A stretch of DNA of 24,738 nt from JACKJP01 sp050186955 (GTDB lineage Bacteria; Pseudomonadota; Alphaproteobacteria; Rhizobiales; Tepidamorphaceae): assembly GCA_050186955.1 (NCBI GenBank), contig JBFWXZ010000025.1:1-24738 (forward strand). Reading direction: 5' to 3'. The notes below the pieces were generated by a model. That model worked only from the letters and a program-made list of their open reading frames with translations. It did no database searches and was not told the origin of the DNA. A program made the position numbers and the translations under genes. This document shows, piece after piece, positions 7,751 through 16,433 of this stretch (its first letter is position 1; each line of letters opens with the position of its first letter).

Positions 7751-10700
7751 TCACGACTCCGGGATCGGATCGAGGCGCGGCGCCGCCGTCCACAGCAGCG
7801 CCGTCTCCACCCTGCGGCCCGGCCACGCGGCTGCCGCCAGCGCCCGGTAGTCGGCCATCTGCCGGCGGTAATGCGCGGGTACCGGCGCGCCCTCCGACGG
7901 TGGCGCGGCATCGCTCTTGAAGTCGACGATCAGGACCCTGTCCGCGCCGACCGCGATCCGGTCGACGCGGCCGCTGACCATGCGTTCGGCTCCGTCCTCG
8001 CCCGCCAGCATGCCGGCGAGCCCGGCCTCGGCACGCGAGCCTTCGGCGAAGACGGCGGCGAAGGCGGGATCGGCGAGGATGGCGAGCACGCTCGCCGCAA
8101 GGTCGTCGCGCTCGGCGGCGGAAAAGGCGGGCAGGCGCGCCCGCAGCAGCTTCGCCGCCAGTCCCTTGCGCGCCGCCTCGTCGACATCGGGCAGGATCTG
8201 CAGCAATTCGTGGACGGCGATGCCGCGCCGCCTCGCCGTCTCGTCGCCGCCCTCGAAGGCGGCCGACGGCCGCGCGCGCGCCGGCTGCGTCTCCGGCGCA
8301 GCCGGGCTCACCGCCCAGTCGGGGAGCGCCGTATCCGCTTCCACGTCGGTGCCGCCCGGCGCGTCTGGAAGCGCATCGCCGGCGAGCCGCATCCGGCTCT
8401 CCTCGTCCTCGACTGCCGAAGCGCGTCTCAATCCGTCCTCGACCATGCGGTGCCAGAAGGCCTCCTTCGCCTGCCGGGAGGCGGCGGCGCCGCAGATATA
8501 GAGCCGGTCCTTGGCGCGCGTCATCGCGACATAGAGGAGGCGCCGGTATTCCTCCTCCAGCCGCGCCATCGCGGCCTCGCGCAGATCGCCGCTGCCGGCG
8601 CAGTCGTCGCCCTTCGCCGGCATCCACAGCGCGCCGGCCGGCGGGTCGAACGGCTCGCGGCCGGGTGCGAAGAGCACCGCGTCGAGGTCTCTGCTCGTCG
8701 GCGGCTGCATCGTGTCGGGCAGGAACACGACGGGGGCCTCCAGCCCCTTCGAGCCGTGCACCGTCATCACCCGGATCTCCGGGCCGCCTTCCTCGATGTC
8801 GCGCTTGATCTCGGCGTCGCTGGCGGCGATCCGGGTCAGGAAGCCCTGCAGCGAGGCGACCTCTCCGCGCTCATGCGAGAGCGCCAGCGACAGGAAGGCG
8901 TCGACGGGGTCGAGCGCCTCGTTGCCGAGCCGCGCCCGCAGCGCGTCGCGCCCGCCGGCCGGCCCCAGGACATGGGCGTAAAACTCGAAGGGCCGTACCC
9001 GGTTGCCGATCTCGCGCAGCGCCTGAAGCCTTTCGAAGGCCTCCCGGTCAGCGGCAGCGCCGCTCGCCGCCAGCGCCTCGAACAGGCTGCCCTCGCGGTC
9101 ATGGGCGAGGCGGAAGATCGCGTCCTCGTCGAGCCCGAAGAGGGGGCTTTTCAGGACCGCCGCGAGCGTCAAATCGTCCTCGGGCAGCCAGCACAGCGTG
9201 CCGAGCCCGATCAGGTCCTTGACGGCGATGTGGTCGGCGAGCTTCAGCCGGTCGGCGCCGGCGACCGGCAGGCCGGCGTCCTTCAGCGCCTTGACGATCG
9301 GCCGTGCCAGCGTCGTGCGCTTCCTGAGCAGGATCAGGAAGTCGCCCGGCCGCGCCGCCTCGCCGGTCGAGGGCAGCACGGTGCCGGCGGCGACCAGCTC
9401 GCCGATGGCGGCGGCGATGCGGCGCGCCAGCACGGTCGCCGGGTGGCTCTCGTCGTCGCGGTCGAGCGGGGCGTCCCACGGGTCGCCCTTGTCCTTCTCG
9501 CTCGCCGGCACGGCGGACCACCATTCGACATGACCGGGCTCGTCCTTGCGGATCGCCTCGTGGCGCTGCGCCTTCTCGCCGTCCCGGGCGAGGCCGCGCG
9601 CCGCGCCGGCGTCGGCGAAGGTCTCGTCGACCGCCGCCAGCACCTGCGGCGTCGAGCGGAAGGAGTGGGTCAACTGAATATGGCGGAATGCGCGCGAGGC
9701 CGCCTCGACGCGCTTTTCGAAGATGCGACGCATCTCGATGAAGCCTTCCGGGTCGGCCCCCTGGAAGGAATAGATCGACTGCTTCTCGTCGCCGACGGCG
9801 AAGATCGTGCGGACCCCCTCGCTGGCGCCCTCGCCGGCGAAGAACTCCTCTGCGATGGCGCGGACGATGCGCCACTGCGCCGGGCTCGTATCCTGCGCCT
9901 CGTCGACGAGGATGTGGTCGATGCCGCGGTCGAGCCGGTAGAGCACCCACGGCCCGTGGCCGGCCTCGAGCAGCGCCGCCATCCGCTCGATCAGATCGTC
10001 GAAATCGAGCGCCGAGGCCGATTTCTTCAACGCCGCATAGGCGTCGAGCACATGGTCGGCGAACGCGAACAGCGCCTCGCTCGCCGCCGCGATCCGCACG
10101 GTGCGCAATCGCTCCATGGCGGCGACGGCGAGATCGAGATCCTTCGCCATCATTTCGGCGAGGGCAGGATTGTCGTCATGGACGGATTTCGCCGGAAACT
10201 GCTTGAGCGGCGTTCCCCCCTTGGTGAAGCAGGCGGCGATCAGGCCGACGGCCTGCGCCAGCCGCTCCGCCGTCGCGAGCCCGGAGAGAAGCGCGCCGAA
10301 ATCGCGCATCTTCTGGCCGGTGTCGGCGGCGAGCTGCCGGCCCGCCTCAGGGAGGCCGAAGTCGATCAGCGCGCTTCGGCTCGCGAAATCGTCGAGAACG
10401 TCGTCCTCACTATCGCGCGGGTCTGTCCGCAGGAATTTGTGCGCCGTGCCGCCGCCGGCCCGCCAGGCGCGGAACGGCCCGCGCTTGGCGATCAGCACCG
10501 ACAGCGCCTCGCGCATCTGCGATTCGCTCCGGCGCGCGAGAATGGCGTCGAGCGCCTTCGCGATGTCGCCGTCCGGGCGCGCCTCGGCCTCGACCAGCAC
10601 GCTGGAAAGCGCTTCCTCGATCATCGCCGCCGCCTGCACCTCCTCCAGCACCGTGAAGCCCGCCGGCACCCCGGCTTCCAGCGGAAAGAGCTGCAGCACG

Positions 10701-11092
10701 CGCTCGCAGAAGGCGTGGATGGTCTGGATCTTGAGCCGCCCCGGCGTCTCGATCGCCTGCGCGAAGAGCGTCCGCGCCCGCCGGGTCTCCTCCGGCGTCG
10801 GCGGCCGCCCGAGCAGGGCCTCGAGCTTGCCGTCCAGCGTCCCGCCATCGGTGACCGCCCAGCCGGCGAGCTCGGCGCTCACCTTGTCGGCCATCTGCGC
10901 GGCTGCCGCGTTGGTGAAGGTCAGGCACAGCATGCGGCCGGGGTCGACGCCGGCGAGCAGCAGCCGCAGCACCCGGCGCACCAGCACGAAGGTCTTGCCC
11001 GAGCCGGCATTGGCCATAACCCAGGCCGAGGCAGTGGGGTCGGCGGCCTGCCGCTGGGTCTCGATCAGGGAGGAGGGGATCGGCTGGCTCAT
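7751..11092 (-). CDS. addA: Double-strand break repair helicase-nuclease AddA
   Basis: Large subunit of the AddAB complex, the RecBCD counterpart that resects double-strand ends for RecA loading. The 1113-aa protein is a UvrD/SF1A helicase with Walker A NAGSGKT (28-34), Walker B ILVDEAQDTSPAQW (about 390-405), GDEKQSIYSFQGAD, LTHSFRSTP, VMTVHGSKGLEAPVVFLPDT and the late helicase motif LLYVAMTRAKDRLYI (about 850). The C-terminal RecB-type nuclease has GRVDRI (about 1040), VDFKSD and a QMADY motif (about 1080). Both domains appear intact, and length is normal for alphaproteobacterial AddA (about 1100-1190 aa). The ATG at 11092 overlaps the addB stop by 4 nt (ATGA), so the two subunits are probably translationally coupled. 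The opposite-strand open frames here are GC-driven shadows. Confidence 0.96.
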   Translation of the reverse strand: MSQPIPSSLIETQRQAADPTASAWVMANAGSGKTFVLVRRVLRLLLAGVDPGRMLCLTFTNAAAAQMADKVSAELAGWAVTDGGTLDGKLEALLGRPPTPEETRRARTLFAQAIETPGRLKIQTIHAFCERVLQLFPLEAGVPAGFTVLEEVQAAAMIEEALSSVLVEAEARPDGDIAKALDAILARRSESQMREALSVLIAKRGPFRAWRAGGGTAHKFLRTDPRDSEDDVLDDFASRSALIDFGLPEAGRQLAADTGQKMRDFGALLSGLATAERLAQAVGLIAACFTKGGTPLKQFPAKSVHDDNPALAEMMAKDLDLAVAAMERLRTVRIAAASEALFAFADHVLDAYAALKKSASALDFDDLIERMAALLEAGHGPWVLYRLDRGIDHILVDEAQDTSPAQWRIVRAIAEEFFAGEGASEGVRTIFAVGDEKQSIYSFQGADPEGFIEMRRIFEKRVEAASRAFRHIQLTHSFRSTPQVLAAVDETFADAGAARGLARDGEKAQRHEAIRKDEPGHVEWWSAVPASEKDKGDPWDAPLDRDDESHPATVLARRIAAAIGELVAAGTVLPSTGEAARPGDFLILLRKRTTLARPIVKALKDAGLPVAGADRLKLADHIAVKDLIGLGTLCWLPEDDLTLAAVLKSPLFGLDEDAIFRLAHDREGSLFEALAASGAAADREAFERLQALREIGNRVRPFEFYAHVLGPAGGRDALRARLGNEALDPVDAFLSLALSHERGEVASLQGFLTRIAASDAEIKRDIEEGGPEIRVMTVHGSKGLEAPVVFLPDTMQPPTSRDLDAVLFAPGREPFDPPAGALWMPAKGDDCAGSGDLREAAMARLEEEYRRLLYVAMTRAKDRLYICGAAASRQAKEAFWHRMVEDGLRRASAVEDEESRMRLAGDALPDAPGGTDVEADTALPDWAVSPAAPETQPARARPSAAFEGGDETARRRGIAVHELLQILPDVDEAARKGLAAKLLRARLPAFSAAERDDLAASVLAILADPAFAAVFAEGSRAEAGLAGMLAGEDGAERMVSGRVDRIAVGADRVLIVDFKSDAAPPSEGAPVPAHYRRQMADYRALAAAAWPGRRVETALLWTAAPRLDPIPES

Positions 11093-14000
11093 TCCCCGCT
11101 CTCCCCGTCCGTGCCCTCATAGGCGCTCCATTCGGCGAAGCGCGAGAGGTGGTCGTAGTCCGCCCAGCGGTTGCGGAAGGCGACCCGCGGCTTGACCAGA
11201 TAGGGCTGGTCGTCGCGGTCATAGGCGTCGAGCAGCCGGGCGAGGCCTTCCAGCGCCTCGTCGGCGCCCTGCGTCGGGTCGAAGGGTTCCTCGTCCTTCT
11301 TCGCCTTCTGCTTGATCTCGATGTCCTCGCCCGGCGGATGACCGCCGCTGAGGCGCAGATAGCGCAGCGCCGAAACCGGCTCGCCGGCGAATTCCGGCCC
11401 CCAGGCGCCGAGCCTCGCCATCGCGCCCTGGATGGTGAGCTGCGGCTCCAGCCCGGTGATCACCTGGGTGGCGGTCGGCGCGGCGCCCGTCTTGTAGTCG
11501 ATGATCTCGATGCCGCCCTGCTCCAGCAGCAGGATGCGGTCGGCCTGCGCGCTCAGCGTGTAGTCGCCGCCGGCGAGCGCGAGAACATGCCGCCCGAGCT
11601 TCTCGGTCGCGTCGGCGGCGATGCGGAGATCGCGGCCGCGCTCCCAGCCGACATACCAGTCGGCGAGCCGCGCGAATTGCCGGCGCCACAGCGCCATCAG
11701 CGCCGGGCTCGTCTCATGCGCGGCGAAGGCCCTGTCGCCGGCGTCGCGTAGCTGCGCCCGCGGGTCGCCGGTGGGGTCTTGCGCGCGCATCGCGATATAG
11801 GCGGCGATCGCCTCGTGCACGGCGGTGCCGCGCTCGGCTGCGCCGATCTCCTCGCCGATGCCCGGCAGCGGGGCGAGTTTCAGGATGTCGGCGGCGTAGA
11901 TCGCATAGGGGTCGCGGATCAGCGTGGTGATGCGGCTGGCGCTGATGCGGCGCGGCCGCGCCGCGACGGGCGGTGTCGGTCTCGGTTCGGCGATACGGGC
12001 TTGCGGGATGCGGCGGTCGAGGGCGCGGGCGACGGCGAGCAGGCTCGCGCCGCGCGCTTCCAGTCCGGCGAAGGCGTCCTCGCCGATCACCGTCGCCAGC
12101 CGCTGCAGCCAGCGCGAGGCGATGGCCGGCTTGCCGCCCGACAATTCGGCGCGTGTCAGCAGCACCTCGCGCCCCGCCAGCGCCTGTGCGAAGTCGTGCG
12201 CGGCTAGCCCGATGCGCCGCTCCGGCGCCGGCAGCCCGACCTCGCGTCGGGAGGCGCGGTCGAGGAACGGGTCGGCCTGCGCCTCGCCGGGCCAGGTGCC
12301 CTCGTTGAGGCCGGATAGGATGGTCAGGTCGGCGTCGAGCAGGCGCGCTTCCAGCGCGCCGAGGATCTGCAGGCGCGGGTGGCCCTCGGCAGCGGCGCGC
12401 ACGCTACGCCCGGCGAGCAGGCTCGCGAGCAGGCCGGGATAGTCGCGCGGGCTCGCCATGAGAGCCGGCGCGGCGGCCGCGATCTCCTGCAGCAATGCGC
12501 GCATCGGCGCGGTTCCGGCGTCGGGCAGGGCGGCGAGCGCATCGAAGGTTTCGAGGTGCTTCTGCGCCAGCGTGCCGAGCGGCAGCGCGCCTTCGACCGC
12601 CGCGATACTCTCGAAGGGCGCGAGGGTCTCCGAAAACGACGCCGCGAGCGCCGTCGCCTCCGCCAGCTCCTCGCGCGCCCGCCTGACCGGCGGCGGCGCG
12701 TGGCGGTCCTCTGCGTCATGCGCCGCGAGCGCCTGCGCGATGCCGCCGCTCCAGGGCGCCGGTCGCGGGCCGCGCAGGGCGAGGATCTCCAGCGCCGCGA
12801 GGCCGGAATGGTCGCGAAAGCGGCTGAGAGGATGATGCAGGATGGCCAGCGCGAGGTCGGGCGGCAGGCGCAGCGCCATCGCCTCGGCGATCAGCCGGGC
12901 GAGCCGGCCGGCGGGCGTCTCGGCAAGCGGCGTTCCCGCCGAATCCGCCGCCTCGATCTCCCAGCGCCGGAGTTCCGCCGCGACCCGGCGCGCCAGCGTC
13001 CGGTCTGGCGTCACCAGCGCGACGGTGCGGCGCGGTGTCTCCAGCGCCTTGCGCATCGCCAGTGCTATCGTCAGCGCCTCCTCGCGGTCGTCGCGCGCGG
13101 TGGCCAGCCTGATGCCGTCCAGCGCCTTGCCGCCTCCGGCGGCGTGCCCCGCCCACAGATGCGTCGTCGCGGCCGGCCGCATGGTCTCGCTGACCAGCCT
13201 GTCGCGTGCCGGGTCGGCGCGGCCTCCGCCGAGGATCGACACCGTCTCGCGGGTTTCGCCCAAGGCGGCGAGCAGGGAAGCGAGGCCGAACTGAGGGTGG
13301 CCGGGATGCGGCGCCTCCGCGCCGTCGACGGCGGCGAAGGATTGAGCGTCGAGCGCGGTGTCGAGCCCCGGCAGCACGACATGGCCGCAGGGCAGGCCGG
13401 CGATGGTCTTCAGCAGCCGCGCCGTCGCCGGCACCGAGCCGGTCGAGCCGGCGGCGATGATCGCGTCGCCCGGCCGGTCGGCCGCGAGCTTGGCGGCGAA
13501 GGCGTCGATCAGCAGGCTGCGCCGTTCGGCGGCGTCGACGGCGCCGGCCTCCGCCTTGTGGTCGCGCCAGGCTTCGGTGGCGATGGCGAGGAACTTCAGC
13601 AGCACGTCCCAGTAATCGGCGAAACGTCCCTCCGCGAGCTGGCCGATGGCGGAAGGGTCGATCTCCTCGATCTCCAGCGAATCGATGAGACGCGCGAGCT
13701 CGGCGGCGAAGTGGGCGGCTTCCCCCGCTTGCGTCGGCGCGGCGGGCGGCGTGCCGCTGTTTGGGAGGACGAGGCCGGCCTGCGCCTTGCGCCAGGCGAG
13801 CGCGAGGCGGGTCAGCTCGAGATGGCGCACCAGCGGCGGCACCACGGGCCTGAGCAGCACGTCGGATGCGGCGGGCAAGTCCTCCTCCGCCTCGTCCAGG
13901 CCGTCGACGATCTGGTCGGCCTCTATGCCGGTCAGGGTGCGGATCGCCGGCAGCATCATCGCGCGCCGTCCCGAGCGCTCGAGCAGCAGCGCCTCCAGCC

Positions 14001-14157
14001 GGCGGCGGGCCCGCATGGTCGGCAACAGGATGGTCGCCCGTTCGAGGGCTGCGGGATCGCCGCCGGGCAGCAGCGTGCCGTCGCTCAGCGCGTCTGCGAG
14101 CGCCGGCAGGAACGGCGCGCTCGGCGGTATCGACCAGATGTGTCCCGCCGCCGCCAT
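11089..14157 (-). CDS. addB: Double-strand break repair protein AddB (alphaproteobacterial type)
   Basis: Second AddAB subunit: an inactive helicase-like scaffold with a C-terminal RecB-type nuclease. With the ATG at 14157 it is 1022 aa. The N-terminus (IWSIPPSAPFLPALADAL) is typical of the alphaproteobacterial family, and no Walker A is present. Central motifs include SGLNEGTWPGEAQADPFLDR, and the nuclease shows AQADRILLLEQ and EIIDYKTGAAPTATQ (about 868-895) with a downstream Gln. The Cys ligands of the Fe-S cluster found in Bacillus AddB are absent (RDPYAIYAADIL where CPYYF would be). A GTG at 14166 overlapping the murU stop (GTGA) is an equally plausible start, adding three residues. The frame is open to 15438, but that upstream part overlaps two other genes and is not coding. 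Confidence 0.94.
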   Translation of the reverse strand: MAAAGHIWSIPPSAPFLPALADALSDGTLLPGGDPAALERATILLPTMRARRRLEALLLERSGRRAMMLPAIRTLTGIEADQIVDGLDEAEEDLPAASDVLLRPVVPPLVRHLELTRLALAWRKAQAGLVLPNSGTPPAAPTQAGEAAHFAAELARLIDSLEIEEIDPSAIGQLAEGRFADYWDVLLKFLAIATEAWRDHKAEAGAVDAAERRSLLIDAFAAKLAADRPGDAIIAAGSTGSVPATARLLKTIAGLPCGHVVLPGLDTALDAQSFAAVDGAEAPHPGHPQFGLASLLAALGETRETVSILGGGRADPARDRLVSETMRPAATTHLWAGHAAGGGKALDGIRLATARDDREEALTIALAMRKALETPRRTVALVTPDRTLARRVAAELRRWEIEAADSAGTPLAETPAGRLARLIAEAMALRLPPDLALAILHHPLSRFRDHSGLAALEILALRGPRPAPWSGGIAQALAAHDAEDRHAPPPVRRAREELAEATALAASFSETLAPFESIAAVEGALPLGTLAQKHLETFDALAALPDAGTAPMRALLQEIAAAAPALMASPRDYPGLLASLLAGRSVRAAAEGHPRLQILGALEARLLDADLTILSGLNEGTWPGEAQADPFLDRASRREVGLPAPERRIGLAAHDFAQALAGREVLLTRAELSGGKPAIASRWLQRLATVIGEDAFAGLEARGASLLAVARALDRRIPQARIAEPRPTPPVAARPRRISASRITTLIRDPYAIYAADILKLAPLPGIGEEIGAAERGTAVHEAIAAYIAMRAQDPTGDPRAQLRDAGDRAFAAHETSPALMALWRRQFARLADWYVGWERGRDLRIAADATEKLGRHVLALAGGDYTLSAQADRILLLEQGGIEIIDYKTGAAPTATQVITGLEPQLTIQGAMARLGAWGPEFAGEPVSALRYLRLSGGHPPGEDIEIKQKAKKDEEPFDPTQGADEALEGLARLLDAYDRDDQPYLVKPRVAFRNRWADYDHLSRFAEWSAYEGTDGESGE

Positions 14158-14162
14158 CGCCG

Positions 14163-14891
14163 TCACAATATGCTGGCGGTGATCGCGGCCTCCGCCTCGC
14201 CGATGGCCTCGGGCGTGCCGACATGCATCCACAGCCCGTCGAGACGCTGGCCGTAGAGCCGCTCGCGCTCGATGGCGCGGTCGAAGAGCAGGTTGAGCGA
14301 GAAGGCGCCGTCCGGCGTGTCGGCGAACTGCTTGGCGTCCATGACGGCGACGCCGGTATAGACGAAGGGGGCGACGAGGCCCTCGCCGCGTCGGGTCAGC
14401 CGGCCGTCGGGCTGGAGATCGAAATCGCCGCGGCCGTGATAGCCGGTGCTCGTCACCGTCGAGGCGACGAGCAGCAGCATGTCCATGCGCCGGGGGTCGT
14501 AGGCTGCCGCCAGCCGCTTCAGCGTCTCGCCGCCGCCCTCGACCCAGAAGCTGTCGGAATTCATCACCATGAAGGGCTTCGCGCCGAGCAGCGGCAGCGC
14601 CTTGGCGATGCCGCCGCCGGTTTCCAGCAGCGCTTCGCGCTCGTCGGAGATCGAGACCTTCGGCTTCTTGCGCCCCTTGAGATGGGCTTCCACCTGATCG
14701 GCGAGATAGTGGACGTTGACCACCGCCTCGCGGATGCCCGCCTCCTCCAGCCGGTCCAGCGCGTGGTCGATCAGCGGCTTGCCGCCGACCTCGACCAGCG
14801 GCTTGGGCAGCGTGTCGGTGATCGGCCGCATGCGCGTGCCGAGGCCGGCGGAAAGGACGATGGCGCGGTCGATCTTGATGTCCTGCTTCAT
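14163..14891 (-). CDS. murU: Nucleotidyltransferase, probable N-acetylmuramate-1-phosphate uridylyltransferase MurU
   Basis: A 242-aa sugar-1-phosphate nucleotidyltransferase. The signature LSAGLGTRMRP with PKPLVEVGGKPL spans residues 13-40, and the metal-binding Asp113 lies in MVMNSDSFW. LETGGGIAKAL (89-99), FVYTGVAVM and the C-terminal LDGLWMHVGTPE complete the fold. The sequence alone would allow mannose-1-phosphate guanylyltransferase or a related activity. The gene directly follows, with a 4-nt ATGA overlap, a phosphotransferase of the AmgK type. AmgK and MurU act in sequence in the peptidoglycan-recycling route (MurNAc to MurNAc-1-P to UDP-MurNAc), which bypasses de novo synthesis. That pairing is why I choose MurU. 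The stop overlaps the alternative GTG start of addB. Confidence 0.85.
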   Translation of the reverse strand: MKQDIKIDRAIVLSAGLGTRMRPITDTLPKPLVEVGGKPLIDHALDRLEEAGIREAVVNVHYLADQVEAHLKGRKKPKVSISDEREALLETGGGIAKALPLLGAKPFMVMNSDSFWVEGGGETLKRLAAAYDPRRMDMLLLVASTVTSTGYHGRGDFDLQPDGRLTRRGEGLVAPFVYTGVAVMDAKQFADTPDGAFSLNLLFDRAIERERLYGQRLDGLWMHVGTPEAIGEAEAAITASIL

Positions 14892-16432
14892 GTCTTGAGC
14901 ACGCGTTGCGGGTCGATCGCCTCGGGCAGCCGTGTCTCGAACCAGCGGCGCACCTCGGCGAGATGGGGATGGGAGAGAGCGCGCGCCAGATAGGTTGCGA
15001 TGCGCGGCTGGTGCTGGAGATAGCCGGTCTTGCCGTCGCGCATGGCGAGGCGGGCGAAGATGCCGACGATCTTGGTGTTGCGCTGCGCCGCCATGACCGC
15101 ATAGTCGCGCCGGAACCGCGCCTCGTCGAATCCGCGATCGCCGGCGCGCGCCGTGACATAGGCATCGACCAGCTCCCGCTCCAGCGCCTCGCCGATATCG
15201 ACGCGGGCGTCCATGGCGAGCGAGGCGACGTCATAGGCGGCCGGGCCGTAGAGCGCGTCCTGGAAATCGATGATGCCGACGCGGGCGAGGCCTTCCGCCT
15301 CGCCGATCCAGATGATGTTGGGCGAGTGGTAGTCGCGCAGCGTCCAGCTCTTCTCGGCGTCGGCGATGACGGGGGCGAGCGCCGCGGAGAAGGCGTCGCG
15401 CAGCTCGTCCTGGGCCTCGTCGGGCAGCTCGCCGCCATGCCGCCAGGGCGCGAACCACTGGCAGGCGAGCGCGGTCTCGGCGAGGAAGGTTTCGGGTGAA
15501 TAGGCGGGCAGGGTGTAGTCTTCCGTCGTCTCGCTCAGGCCCGCGCGGTGGAGGTGGACGAGCGCCTCCATGGCGGCGTGGTAGCGCTCGGGCAGCGGCT
15601 CGCCGGCGGGACCGGTGATTCGCCCGCCGCCGAGGTCGTCGAGGATCAGTAGCCCGGCCTTCATGTCGCGATGATGAATGTGCGGGGCGCGCAGGCCCGC
15701 CCGTTCCAGCCCCGCCGCGATGGCGACGAAGGGCGTCACGTCCTCAGCCAGCCTGGCGACGCGGCTATAGGCCTTCGCGGGGTCCTTGCCGGGATCGGGT
15801 CTCGCCGGCGAATCCATCAATACGAGGTTTCCGTCCGCTCCGCTCAGGCGCTCGTAGCGGCGCGGCGAGGCGTCGCCCTGCAGGAAGCCGCGCGTGTCGC
15901 CGCCATGCCCGCTGTCCCGAAGGAAGCTGTTGACCGCCTCGCGCCGTTCCAGCCGCTCCGCCCAGCTCCCGTGGCCGGCAAGCGTCGCGATGCGGCCGCC
16001 GCCGGGCGCGAAGGCGAAGCCGATCTCGAGCCTGTCGGGATGGTTCTCCAGCGCGCCGCCGGCCTTTTCCGGCCATTCGACCAGCGCCGCACCCTCGCCC
16101 AGCGCGCCCTCGACATCGAGTTCGCCGGCCTCGGCGGGGTCGCCGATGCGGTAGAGGTCGAGATGGGCGATCGCAAAGCGCGGGGTCACGTAGTCCTGGC
16201 GCAGCGTGAAGGTCGGGCTCGGCACCTCCAGCGCCGGCTCGCCGGCGATGCTGCGGATCAGTGCGCGGGCGAAATGCGTCTTGCCGGCCCCGAGATCGCC
16301 ACCGAGCAGGATCAGGTCGCCCGGCCGCAGATAGAGGGAGATCTCATGGGCGAGCGCCGCGCCGGCCGCCTCGTCGGGCAGCGCGATCTCCGTGCGCCTG
16401 CTTGCGGCCTCTGCACCCGCCGGGGTCGTCAT
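14888..16432 (-). CDS. tsaE: TsaE / AmgK-like phosphotransferase fusion protein
   Basis: A 514-aa two-domain protein. Residues about 12-150 are TsaE, the ATPase of the t6A37 tRNA-modification complex. They show Walker A GGDLGAGKT (44-52, Lys51), EVPSPTFTL (69-77), AHLDLYRI with Asp92, and VEWPEK with Glu119. Residues about 165-514 are an aminoglycoside/choline-kinase-like phosphotransferase of the AmgK (MurNAc/GlcNAc anomeric kinase) type, with catalytic-loop LRDYHSPNIIW (Asp367, Asn372) and metal-binding GIIDFQDALYGP (Asp389). The start at 16432 lies one base after the divL stop; an upstream extension would overlap divL. Its stop overlaps the murU start. Databases annotate such TsaE/phosphotransferase fusions in Hyphomicrobiales, so this is not a sequencing artefact. 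The kinase substrate is inferred from murU. Confidence 0.9.
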   Translation of the reverse strand: MTTPAGAEAASRRTEIALPDEAAGAALAHEISLYLRPGDLILLGGDLGAGKTHFARALIRSIAGEPALEVPSPTFTLRQDYVTPRFAIAHLDLYRIGDPAEAGELDVEGALGEGAALVEWPEKAGGALENHPDRLEIGFAFAPGGGRIATLAGHGSWAERLERREAVNSFLRDSGHGGDTRGFLQGDASPRRYERLSGADGNLVLMDSPARPDPGKDPAKAYSRVARLAEDVTPFVAIAAGLERAGLRAPHIHHRDMKAGLLILDDLGGGRITGPAGEPLPERYHAAMEALVHLHRAGLSETTEDYTLPAYSPETFLAETALACQWFAPWRHGGELPDEAQDELRDAFSAALAPVIADAEKSWTLRDYHSPNIIWIGEAEGLARVGIIDFQDALYGPAAYDVASLAMDARVDIGEALERELVDAYVTARAGDRGFDEARFRRDYAVMAAQRNTKIVGIFARLAMRDGKTGYLQHQPRIATYLARALSHPHLAEVRRWFETRLPEAIDPQRVLKT

Positions 16433-16433
16433 G

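Noticed and set aside
7730..11122. Plus-strand open frame of about 1130 codons
   Set aside because: It lies antisense to addA, which has full helicase and nuclease motifs. The plus-strand translation is Arg/Ala/Gly-rich with no domain and reflects high GC at third positions.
12379..14256. Plus-strand open frame of about 625 codons
   Set aside because: It is antisense to addB and has only low-complexity Arg/Gly/Ala-rich sequence; a GC-driven shadow.
14163..14891. Calling the nucleotidyltransferase a mannose-1-phosphate guanylyltransferase
   Set aside because: Sequence alone permits it, but the adjoining AmgK-type kinase and 4-nt overlap favour MurU; short length (242 aa) also fits MurU.
14158..15438. 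Long N-terminal extension of addB
   Set aside because: The frame stays open but overlaps murU and the tsaE/amgK fusion, both with clear motifs; AddB homology begins near 14157.
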